Positions 1 through 9,640 of a stretch of 64,000 nucleotides of DNA are shown in pieces. Each line of letters starts with the position of its first letter. Positions within the stretch are counted from its first letter, which is position 1. Position numbers and translations under genes: made by a program. The stretch lies in assembly GCF_025698545.1 (NCBI RefSeq), contig NC_068569.1, positions 16,306,001 to 16,370,000 on the forward strand, written 5' to 3'. Origin of the DNA: Gossypium raimondii. Its lineage: Eukaryota; Streptophyta; Magnoliopsida; Malvales; Malvaceae. The notes below the pieces were generated by a model. That model was not told the origin of the DNA and did no database searches. It worked only from the letters and a program-made list of their open reading frames with translations.

Positions 1-697
1 ATTTTAGTCATTGAGCCATTAATTGTCGTTAACGGTATAACGGTAAGCTAATGTGGCGCATTAAATCATCATTTCAAAAAAAAAAATTAGGTTAAATTAT
101 ACAATTGGTCCCTATATTTTTTTCATTTTGAGCAATTTAATTTTTTCTTTTATGTTCTTTTAACTTTCTTTTTTTTTTTCATTATTTTCCATTCTCTTTT
201 GCTTCTCCCTCTATTTTTCTACCTTCTCCATTTTTTTCAACATATCAGGAAGTCGAATTGGCAGTGAAGAAAAAAGCATGGTATGGGTTTATGGGTTTTG
301 GTTGTAGGCAATGATAGTTTTCGACTTCCTACTTATTTCTTCACTGTCAATTCGACTTTTTGATATGTTAAAAGAAATGGAGAAGGTAAGAAAATAGAGG
401 GAGAAACATAAGATAATGGAAAACAAAGAAAAAAAATTAAAGAACATAAAAAAAATTAAATTGCTCAAAATGAAAAAATATGGGGATCGATTGTATAATT
501 AACCCTAAAATTTTTGTTTGAAATGATGATTTAACGTGCCACGTCAACTTACCGTTATATTGTTAGTGACAATTAATAGCTCAGTGACTAAAATGTTACA
601 ACACGATAACATAAGTGACAAAAACGTAACATTTCAAACATAAGTGACTAAAATGTAACCTAAGGTAAACAAAAGTGACCATGGTTGTAGTTTACCC
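1..697. mobile_element. Large foldback (long terminal inverted repeat) transposon, left end cut by window
   Basis: Bases 1 to about 274 are the near-perfect reverse complement of about 333-599. Matching pieces include 'gtcattgagccattaattgtc' against the complement of 'gacaattaatagctcagtgac', and 'agtcgaattggcagtgaag' against 'cttcactgtcaattcgact'. Only about 55 bases separate the arms. The right arm continues to about 697 ('agtgaccatggttgtagttt'), so the matching left terminus lies outside the window. There is no coding sequence inside. Long arms with almost no interior suggest a non-autonomous foldback or Mutator-like element. It lies just upstream of a terminal exon, so it probably sits in an intron. 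The superfamily is inferred; target-site duplications cannot be checked because the left end is missing. Confidence 0.8.
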
Positions 698-820
698 TAT
701 ACATATTTACACTGATGTGGAATGAGTTTGATCCTGCTGCACCATACATTCCACTCTAGACACTGCATGATTAGTTTTCCTCCTTGATGATTTTTGCTTT
801 CTTTCTTTTATTGTCCTCAG

Positions 821-1049
821 TGAAACCAGACGATTAGGCTATCCCAAAACCAATAACTGTGCCGCAGCTTCGCACCATCCCCTCGATCCTGCTCTTGAGG
901 TCTCGACTTACACTTCTGGAACAAGAGTGATTCATGGTTCACATAGTTTCAGCCCGTCACATGTTTCAAGCAATATGCCACTCGGTGCGGTGAACAACCA
1001 CCCATTTGCTGTGGGGCGGATGCAAGGCAAGGAAGTCCCGCACATCTGA
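821..1049 (+). CDS. Last exon of an unrecognised protein-coding gene (75 residues plus stop)
   Basis: A pyrimidine-rich tract ending in 'ttgtcctcag' gives a good acceptor just before 821. The reading frame then stays open for 75 codons to TGA at 1047-1049. The first base completes a split codon from an upstream exon outside the window or beyond the foldback element. The translated tail is rich in Ser, His and Pro and ends in GRMQGKEVPHI. GC content is clearly higher than in the flanks, as expected for plant coding DNA. I recognise no domain; it looks like a low-complexity C-terminal tail of a regulatory-type protein, but that is only an impression. A small - strand open frame over 1112-1399 lies in the presumed 3' UTR and is not considered a gene. 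Confidence 0.55.
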
Positions 1050-2939
1050 AACTTGGGTTCGGATTCAGATCGATGAAATGTAGGAAATTGTTTTAGTGGA
1101 TGTTTGGGGGGTCAGGGTTTGATGACTGGCGTGATGTTCAATTTCACCATTTTCACGGCTCTGATAAACATAATGTAAATACAGGGTTTCTTAGTTGTTA
1201 ATTCTGTTACTTGATTCTTTACATGTGTTTCAAAAACATATCTAAACAAATGAGACTCTTGAAATTTGGCCGAGCAAGTAAAGCAATCAGAATCTGGGTT
1301 CCTTAACTTGCAATACATCTCCAAATGATTCCATGGGGATAGTGTTTCAAGATAAGTCTTATATACCATGCTTTTGAAAATTTCAAAAACATCATCCACA
1401 ACATTTTACGTCTGCCTGCTTTGGATTTAGCCCATCAACAGCAATGGCCTCAATTTCAACAAATTGTGTCTTATGTAACCTAAGAACCAAACCATTCCCT
1501 TTTTTTTTTCTTTCTTTGTTATTTGTTGAAGGTGCTTTATATTTTCTTTGAAATTTCTATTCAATAACCATTATTAATCATCACGGAAAGCAAAAAGAAC
1601 TCATATTTATAAAAAATTTGAAATAAAATGCATATTATAAGTCATCATGTTTTAAATTTAAATTTACGTATTTTTTAAATTTTATATAAAAGATTAAAAG
1701 AAATCTCTAGTCCTTTTCACAAAAATAGAGCAAATAACGATCTTGATTTAATAAATTTAACCTGTAATGTTTTTGTATTATGTTAATATTTACACAGAAT
1801 ATATGAATATTGAGGGTCAAATTTGTTATTATACCGATTAAAATTATGTACAACTGACCGAAAATATTAATGTCGTGGTTTATTTGTCTTCGGTTGCTTA
1901 CTTTTGAAATAAACAGGATTAAATTGGTTCAAAATTTTTTGAGAGAGATCAATTTGCTCAACATTGTATCCCCAAAAGATGATGTAAGTTCGAATATTGG
2001 ACACGACATTATTAAGAGAGGCAACCACGAGCCTTGAATATCAACCTGTAGAAAAATACCAAAAAAAAAAGTAATTAAGGAAGGTGCGGCAGAGTTAGAA
2101 AGAGCATATGTGTTCCTACATAAAGAAAAAAAAAAGGGTTTTGAAAGGCTTCATATAATTTTGTTGAATTTCGGGAACTTTTAATGTAATTTTGTTCAAC
2201 CTTTGACATTATTTTGATAACTTTTCAGTAACCTTTAAAGTAATATTTAATAAACTTGGATATAATTTTAGTAATTCTTGGTATAAGTTCACTAAAAGCA
2301 AAAAAAGTAGCAACATATAAACAAAATAAACACTATTGAGTATTGACATATTATATCATTCACCTTTAAAACATAATTAGTGCTTTTCAACTTTTGTTTG
2401 ACAGCAATAGGTAGGGGGACCTTTCGGCTTTCCTATGAGCCTAAACTGGTACCCCAAGTGACAGGGGCATAGCAACCCAAAATCAATGGGACACACATCT
2501 TCAGCAACAAAACTTTGACCCTATAAATGTACTTGAAACCTTGTTTTGGACCTTCTAGTGGAGTGTCTCCCTAGACACTAGGAACTGGTTCGTCATCACA
2601 AACACACCCAGGTTCAGATGCTAACTATCAAGTTTAATTACCTGATAGCTTTTCAGACTTGTAATGAAAGTGTTAAGAATACCAAGGGTTTGACAACCTA
2701 CCTGTAACTTGGGTTGTAAGAAATTTTCTTGTCCTCCTCCTATAGAAATTCAACTACCATGTAATATAGAAGAGCTTGATTGCCTTTGAAATTAAGGCTA
2801 CCCTGTTCACACATCTTTAAAAATAGATTTATTGAATGTATAACTGGATTGCAGTAATATAATTGGACCGCTGAAAGGTTGAAAACGAACAGCATTGAAA
2901 GCTACGTCACTTGAAAACTCAGTTGTTGTTGTTTTTTTT
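1050..2939. other. Presumed 3' UTR of the preceding gene, then AT-rich intergenic DNA
   Basis: The first several hundred bases are the presumed 3' UTR of the gene ending at 1049. The remainder is AT-rich with poly-A and poly-T runs. A somewhat more balanced stretch at 2400-2800 has no open frame or family resemblance that I can support. Confidence 0.5.
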
Positions 2940-4235
2940 TTAGCCAAAGGCACATTTAAAATATGCAACTCTTAAATTTAAAAAAAAAAAAAAGTACTAA
3001 AACCCAAAGTTGCTGCTGCAAAGTGGGACAGAGCTTTGATTGAATCAACTTCCAGGCAAAATAGAACCCTCACTACAATCCGTTCTTTTTTTTTTTCTAT
3101 CACCAGGATAGGTCCACATTCATTGAACTTATGTGGGTAAAGACACTGCTGATTTTAGCATGCAGATAAGATGAAAAATGTGTGGTTAGCATGTTTTGGC
3201 ACTTTTTCTTTTTAGTTGCCTCCAAAGTTAAAATTTTGATTTGAGCTCGATATATATGGCTCCAATGAGTGATGCAAAGGAGTTCGCTGAACCTGAAATC
3301 CAATGCTTATCCAAATATGAATCATGTGGAGATGAGTGGAGACTGCTGTTTTTGTACAATTGATTTATTGTTCATTTTGCATGTCTTTCAGGAAAAAAGT
3401 AAAGCTTTTGAGTGGTAAAAAAGAAAGAAAGAAAACAGTTTTGTTTTGGCCTACAGCTATTTCCAATTTGATGTAGCATTAATGAGCTTTTGTTGAGGTG
3501 CAAAACAACCAGCAGCAAGCTTGCTATTTTCAAATGTTGCTCAATTTGTACTTTTTTGTCACAAAATACAAGTTGGAGAGATTTTGTACTTTTAAACAAA
3601 AAAGGTCAGTACTAATAGTTTTGTCTTCCCAAGTGTTCACAAGCAAAACTACAAATCCCGTAAATATTATTATCCTAAGACTTAAACAAAGCGTAGCATT
3701 TATTTATTTAGTTAATGGATACCACCTCGTGTCTTAGTTATTGCTCTGTCAAAACTGGGAATCCAAAGTTTTAGAGAATATTTCCTTCCCAAGAAGATGA
3801 AAGATGACTTTATTTGAATTCAGTTTTCTCTAAACCAATATAAAATGATTCTGAGGAATGAATGTCGTCATGAGATCTGGTTGCATGGTCTGGCTCCACT
3901 ATCCCTCATCGTTCTCCTAGAATAGCCAAAATTCTCAACAGAATATACATCGATTTCCCCCAAATTTTCAAATGTAGGGAGTAAAATATGAAGGCGGTGG
4001 GTAAATTAATTAGTAGTAAATGTCAATCTTAGTTTAATGCCTGGAGCACAGGCCATATTCATTCATGAAATCTGACATTTGTTCAAAGTTCTTTTGCCCT
4101 TTAAAGAACCAAGGAAAAGAAACAAAGATCACCCATATTAACACCAAGACAAATGGAAAACCTCCCCCCAAACTAGACCATAAAAAACATAAAACACATT
4201 GGCTTAATCTTAATTAGCCTTTTTCTCTTTTGGTC

Positions 4236-4967
4236 TTAATGAAACGCTGATGTCTCAGCTGATAACGTGGAGCTCATATATTCTCTAACCTCTCTTGCTA
4301 TCACATCTCTCATCACATCCCAAAACTCCGCCGGCACCCTTTCTCTCTCCTCCTCTCCGCCACAACCACCGCACTTCTACTACTAACACCACTACCAGGC
4401 GGCGCTAGAGTCAACGCCGTCAACGCTTCCTCTTCTATCATCACTTCCGTAGATCCCAATGCACAATGATCGCCACCATCCATTGGCTGATGAGTAACCC
4501 GTAAGATCTGTTGCTGATGTTCTTGTTGCTGTTGCTGTTGATGATGATGTTGCCCTTCCCTTGCCCTCCTCTTCAACGTCGAGTTCAATGGTTTTCACAG
4601 CATTATCAGTCCTTCCCGGCAGCAATCTAGCAATGGTGGCCCACCTGTTACCATACCGAGCATGAGCGGCCAAGATGGTATCATCCTCAGCTTGGGAAAA
4701 CGGACGGTGCTCAACATTGGGGCTAAGCTGGTTACACCATCTAAGCCTGCAAGATTTCCCTGATCGACCCTTTATATATCGGCTAATCAAAGACCAGTTT
4801 CTAGGCCCATATCTCTCAACAAGTCGAGTCAAAATCCTATCTTCCTCAGCACTCCAAGGACCTTTGATCTTCTCAGCTCTGTTTGAACCCCTTGCAGATA
4901 AATACGAATCCGAAGAAGATGCATCAGATGATGATGTAGAAGATGAGCATCCATTCACTGCTTCCAT
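4236..4967 (-). pseudogene. R2R3-MYB gene, copy 1, frameshifted
   Basis: This is the same gene as 6710-7444 but with at least three single-base losses. Two lie close together (a C near 4585 and a T near 4591-4594); the third is a C near 4341-4343. The first pair shifts the frame exactly where the second MYB repeat should finish, so the last conserved Trp of R3 (in the NHWNSTLK stretch) is lost and translation ends soon after in an unrelated tail. The R2 repeat and most of R3 (residues up to about 127) remain readable. As written the sequence cannot encode a full protein. Because every difference from the intact copy is in a base run, a sequencing or assembly error is at least as likely as true gene death. 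Confidence 0.75.
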
Positions 4968-5120
4968 CTTTAATCACTTACTCGACAGTAAAAAAGAAGA
5001 AAACCTTCTCTTCTCTTTTCTTTTCCTTTTCTCTCTCTCTTTTGGGGTTTATATTTGTTTGTTACTTTAGGGGTGTGGCGAAGAATGAGGATGAGGCGAA
5101 AGGGTGAAGGAGTGGGGTTG

Positions 5121-5130
5121 TTTATATATG
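5121..5130 (-). promoter_or_regulatory. Putative TATA box of MYB copy 1
   Basis: On the - strand this reads CATATATAAA, about 155 bases upstream of the ATG at 4967. It is identical to the element in copy 2 because it lies inside the duplicated unit. Confidence 0.45.
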
Positions 5131-6709
5131 GAGAAGGAAAGGTGGATGAACACAGTAGGCGCCTAGCATTTGGAGAAATGGGGTACTTCCAGGAAACTGG
5201 CTTTTGTAAAGTTGGTGGGGGTCCAACTATAGACCATAGAGAGCAAGGTTTCGGTAGATGCGCACCCTAGGTTTATTACTTATTGCATTGGGTTTATTAT
5301 ATCATTTTCGGTTCCTTGTTAGAGCATAATATCTTGTCATTCTGTTTTGTCTTCACTTGCCAATTTACCATTTTGGATCCACCTTTACTTCTCTTCTTGT
5401 GTGATGATTTTCATTTAGCCAAAGGCACATTTAAAATATGCAACTCTTAAATTTAAAAAAAAAAAGTACTAAAACCCAAAGTTGCTGCTGCAAAGTGGGA
5501 CAGAGCTTTGATTGAATCAACTTCCAGGCAAAATAGAACCCTCACTACAATCCGTTCTTTTTTTTCTATCACCAGGATAGGTCCACATTCATTGAACTTA
5601 TGTGGGTAAAGACACTGCTGATTTTAGCATGCAGATAAGATGAAAAATGTGTGGTTAGCATGTTTTGGCACTTTTTCTTTTTAGTTGCCTCCAAAGTTAA
5701 AATTTTGATTTGAGCTCGATATATATGGCTCCAATGAGTGATGCAAAGGAGTTCGCTGAACCTGAAATCCAATGCTTATCCAAATATGAATCATGTGGAG
5801 ATGAGTGGAGACTGCTGTTTTTGTACAATTGATTTATTGTTCATTTTGCATGTCTTTCAGGAAAAAAGTAAAGCTTTTGAGTGGTAAAAAAGAAAGAAAG
5901 AAAACAGTTTTGTTTTGGCCTACAGCTATTTCCAATTTGATGTAGCATTAATGAGCTTTTGTTGAGGTGCAAAACAACCAGCAGCAAGCTTGCTATTTTC
6001 AAATGTTGCTCCAATTTGTACTTTTTTTTGTCACAAAATACAAGTTGGAGAGATTTTGTACTTTTAAACAAAAAAAAGGTCAGTACTAATAGTTTTGTCT
6101 TCCCAAGTGTTCACAAGCAAAACTACAAATCCCGTAAATATTATTATCCTAAGACTTAAACAAAGCGTAGCATTTATTTATTTAGTTAATGGATACCACC
6201 TCGTGTCTTAGTTATTGCTCTGTCAAAACTGGGAATCCAAAGTTTTAGAGAATATTTCCTTCCCAAGAAGATGAAAGATGACTTTATTTGAATTCAGTTT
6301 TCTCTAAACCAATATAAAATGATTCTGAGGAATGAATGTCGTCATGAGATCTGGTTGCATGGTCTGGCTCCACTATCCCTCATCGTTCTCCTAGAATAGC
6401 CAAAATTCTCAACAGAATATACATCGATTTCCCCCAAATTTTCAAATGTAGGGAGTAAAATATGAAGGCGGTGGGTAAATTAATTAGTAGTAAATGTCAA
6501 TCTTAGTTTAATGCCTGGAGCACAGGCCATATTCATTCATGAAATCTGACATTTGTTCAAAGTTCTTTTGCCCTTTAAAGAACCAAGGAAAAGAAACAAA
6601 GATCACCCATATTAACACCAAGACAAATGGAAAACCTCCCCCCAAACTAGACCATAAAAAACATAAAACACATTGGCTTAATCTTAATTAGCCTTTTTCT
6701 CTTTTGGTC

Positions 6710-7444
6710 TTAATGAAACGCTGATGTCTCAGCTGATAACGTGGAGCTCATATATTCTCTAACCTCTCTTGCTATCACATCTCTCATCACATCCCAAAAC
6801 TCCGCCGGCACCCTTTCCTCTCTCCTCCTCTCCGCCACAACCACCGCACTTCTACTACTAACACCACTACCAGGCGGCGCTAGAGTCAACGCCGTCAACG
6901 CTTCCTCTTCTATCATCACTTCCGTAGATCCCAATGCACAATGATCGCCACCATCCATTGGCTGATGAGTAACCCGTAAGATCTGTTGCTGATGTTCTTG
7001 TTGCTGTTGCTGTTGATGATGATGTTGCCCTTCCCTTGCCCTCCTCTTCAACGTCGAGTTCCAATGGTTTTTCACAGCATTATCAGTCCTTCCCGGCAGC
7101 AATCTAGCAATGGTGGCCCACCTGTTACCATACCGAGCATGAGCGGCCAAGATGGTATCATCCTCAGCTTGGGAAAACGGACGGTGCTCAACATTGGGGC
7201 TAAGCTGGTTACACCATCTAAGCCTGCAAGATTTCCCTGATCGACCCTTTATATATCGGCTAATCAAAGACCAGTTTCTAGGCCCATATCTCTCAACAAG
7301 TCGAGTCAAAATCCTATCTTCCTCAGCACTCCAAGGACCTTTGATCTTCTCAGCTCTGTTTGAACCCCTTGCAGATAAATACGAATCCGAAGAAGATGCA
7401 TCAGATGATGATGTAGAAGATGAGCATCCATTCACTGCTTCCAT
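6710..7444 (-). CDS. R2R3-MYB transcription factor, subgroup 22-like (MYB44/70/73/77 type)
   Basis: Intronless frame of 244 residues. R2 spans about residues 34-84 ([20 protein letters not shown] ... [19 protein letters not shown]) and R3 about 86-135 ([20 protein letters not shown] ... [18 protein letters not shown]), with the regularly spaced Trp residues present. The [25 protein letters not shown] block, absence of introns and the C-terminal [17 protein letters not shown] helix are typical of the MYB44/73/77 clade. Members of that clade are nuclear DNA-binding regulators of stress and auxin or abscisic-acid responses. A His/Gln-rich stretch follows R3, and a short [10 protein letters not shown] segment resembles the clade's LxLxL repression-type motif. 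The ATG at 7444 is preceded by a plausible UTR and TATA box. The exact orthologue is not assigned. Confidence 0.9.
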   Translation of the reverse strand: MEAVNGCSSSTSSSDASSSDSYLSARGSNRAEKIKGPWSAEEDRILTRLVERYGPRNWSLISRYIKGRSGKSCRLRWCNQLSPNVEHRPFSQAEDDTILAAHARYGNRWATIARLLPGRTDNAVKNHWNSTLKRRAREGQHHHQQQQQQEHQQQILRVTHQPMDGGDHCALGSTEVMIEEEALTALTLAPPGSGVSSRSAVVVAERRREERVPAEFWDVMRDVIAREVREYMSSTLSAETSAFH

Positions 7445-7600
7445 CTTTAATCACTTACTCGACAGTAAAAAAGAAGAAAACCTTCTCTTCTCTTTTCTTT
7501 TCCCTTTTCTCTCTCTCTCTTTTGGGGTTTATATTTGTTTGTTACTTTAGGGGTGTGGCGAAGAATGAGGATGAGGCGAAAGGGTGAAGGAGTGGGGTTG

Positions 7601-7610
7601 TTTATATATG
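7601..7610 (-). promoter_or_regulatory. Putative TATA box of the intact MYB gene
   Basis: The - strand reads CATATATAAA about 157 bases before the ATG at 7444. A CT-rich tract (about 7480-7520) lies between it and the start codon, as is common in plant 5' UTRs. Confidence 0.5.
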
Positions 7611-7898
7611 GAGAAGGAAAGGTGGATGAACACAGTAGGCGCCTAGCATTTGGAGAAATGGGGTACTTCCAGGAAACTGGCTTTTGTAAAGTTGGTGGGG
7701 GGTCCAACTATAGACCATAGAGAGCAAGGTTTCGGTAGATGCGCACCCCTAGGTTTATTACTTATTGCATTGGGTTTATTATATCATTTTTCGGTTCCTT
7801 GTTAGAGCATAATATCTTGTCATTCTGTTTTTGTCTTCACTTGCCAATTTACCATTTTGGATCCACCTTTACTTCTCTTCTTGTGTGATGATTTTCAT

Positions 7899-9374
7899 AT
7901 ATCACCCTAATCCCAATTATGAGTTTTCTTTTAATGGAGCATTATGTGTTTAACTACGAATTACATCAGTGCTGTGTATAGAGAAGAAAAGGATTTAGAG
8001 ATTTAATATAATTTTAATTGTAGTTAACGAAAATGGTTATAGAAAATAAGTAAAATAGAGTTATTCACCAATTTTACTTATATACTATTCTTTTACAACA
8101 ATAACTCGTGGTTATTTGGTTTTTGGATTGATATAGACTGAAGCTGTGCGATTTCCTTTTGAGGGAATAGTCATGTATAAATCACCATTACCCAAAATGT
8201 TATTTTTAGGTCAGTTGGAAGCCAAATAATACAATCACTTCATCATTTGTACCATTATTTTACAAGAAAGCAGGAGACTTTATGCTCTAGGAACAATTAT
8301 AATGTTGTACGAATCACATGGATAAGGTGTTTCAAAAGAATATGTTTAATTCGCACCACCTTATCTATATATTTTTAATGTACATCAATCTCGAAGGTAC
8401 CAAATTTAACAAAATTTACATTAGTATAGTTTCCATGCATGGACACATTAGTCACAAAAGAATTCAATAAAAAAATTAAAATTCATTTAATTTGCCTAAA
8501 ACATTATTCTTTTTTTTTAATTTATTAATTATATAACATTTAAGTTTCAGGGACTAAATTTAATTATAAATAAACTAGTTTTGATAAGTCTAATACATTC
8601 TATCATACACAAAGAAAGTGGGGTTAGAAATGGAATTAAAGGGGAACCAATGGATCTCGAGAAAGAAAAGAAAATTAATAAAATCATTCTCGTACTGGCA
8701 CAAGCCCAATGCTTATCGGGAGCGTTTAAAACATGACAGGAAAGGCAGAGCTGTTTAACACGTAACAAATGTTTTAAAACGGAAAGTGGGACCCTTTCTA
8801 CCTTTTTTGACTACTTTTGCTTGCACCAGATTTACAGCTGTAACTCCCCCATCCATAGCCCTTCATTTCATTTGAATCAACGGCTTCAATCATCCCTCCC
8901 AGCAAAATTTAAACAAAAAAAAAAAACACAAAACAAGTACACTGTTAACCAAAAAAAACAAAGAAGAGAGAACCCCCTTAAAATAACCAGTTTCAAAATG
9001 ATTTCAACGCCCTCCACGTAATATGGGCCCACACCCAGCCTGTAAGACTCTCACGTGATTCCAGTTGAATTTTGACTTTATGGTTTTTATCCAACCAAAT
9101 TAAACTCCCTCTCTTTCTCCACTCCTCCCTAGGGAGCGTGTCACTCAATTTCCCAATTATTACCATTGTTTTTAAGGAGCGGATGATTTTAATCATTCTG
9201 TTTTTCATGCAATTCATTCAATTATCCGTTTTTTGGTAGCGGCTAATAAATCTTTGGGGAGAGTACTGTGAGATCAAAATGGGGTTGGATTCTTGGATAT
9301 AATTATTATTTTGGGGAGTATTCTATTTTTTGCTATCAGACATTTTAGATGGTCTAACTTTCTTACAGAGATAA
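7899..9374. other. AT-rich intergenic DNA
   Basis: I see no gene here. Short open frames at 8547-8768, 8821-9021 and 8993-9217 lack family resemblance and have low-complexity composition. A single CACGTG core occurs near 9053, without a nearby gene to attach it to. Confidence 0.5.
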
Positions 9375-9640
9375 GGGTATGACAGAGTGTTGATTCAAAT
9401 TGATAGCTTAGAGGTGGTTAAGCTATCCAAGACAGGCATTCAGTTGGCTTGAATACAATCTTGATTAAAAGGATCAAACAAATATCATAATATGAAGGAT
9501 AATTGCTTTTAAGGTATGTTTATATGGAGGGTAATTAAGTTGCTGATCACCTAGCTAAAATGTCTTCTGACAGGAAAGAGGATGTATAAGTGTTCGTTGA
9601 GACGCTCAAGGAGTTCCTAGCAGTTTTATATTTTAATAGA
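9375..9640 (+). pseudogene. Decayed RNase H-like domain fragment from a non-LTR-type retroelement
   Basis: Reading from 9375, the frame gives GYDRVLIQIDSLEVVK. A one-base loss near 9420 then shifts the frame, which continues as AIQDRH...LNTILIKRI and, across several stops, EGN-VADHLAKM near 9529-9561. This order (DSLEVV, then LI.RI, then EGN.VADHLAKM) matches the plant 'RNase H type-1 / RVT_3' domain at the end of LINE-like polyproteins. At least four in-frame stops plus the frameshift show it is long dead. No reverse transcriptase is recognisable upstream, so only the tail of the element survives or the fragment was captured. Confidence 0.7.

Larger units (their letters stand above)
2940..5414. 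repeat. Tandem duplication, copy 1 (2,475 bp), includes the frameshifted MYB gene
   Basis: This segment is repeated directly and immediately at 5415-7898. Both copies begin 'ttagccaaaggcacattt' and end 'gtgatgattttcat'. At the junction the end of unit 1 abuts the start of unit 2 with no spacer. Comparing the copies by eye I find no substitutions. Differences are changes in run length: the A run after 'aaattt' is 14 versus 11, a T run is 11 versus 8, and single C, T or G losses occur elsewhere. This pattern suggests either an extremely recent duplication or an assembly artefact, with one copy carrying uncorrected long-read errors. Confidence 0.9.
5415..7898. repeat. Tandem duplication, copy 2 (2,484 bp), includes the intact MYB gene
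   Basis: This is the second unit of the direct duplication starting at 2940. The sequence diverges from copy 1 after 'gattttcat', where unique flanking DNA begins ('atatcaccctaatccc'). The left breakpoint shows only a few T bases of microhomology. Each unit holds the MYB coding region, about 450 bases of promoter side and about 1.3 kb downstream, so a real duplication would provide a full second gene. Confidence 0.9.

Noticed and set aside
4675-5070. 131-codon + strand frame, repeated at 7152-7550
   Set aside because: Antisense shadow of the MYB coding region; it exists only because the MYB codons leave that frame open.
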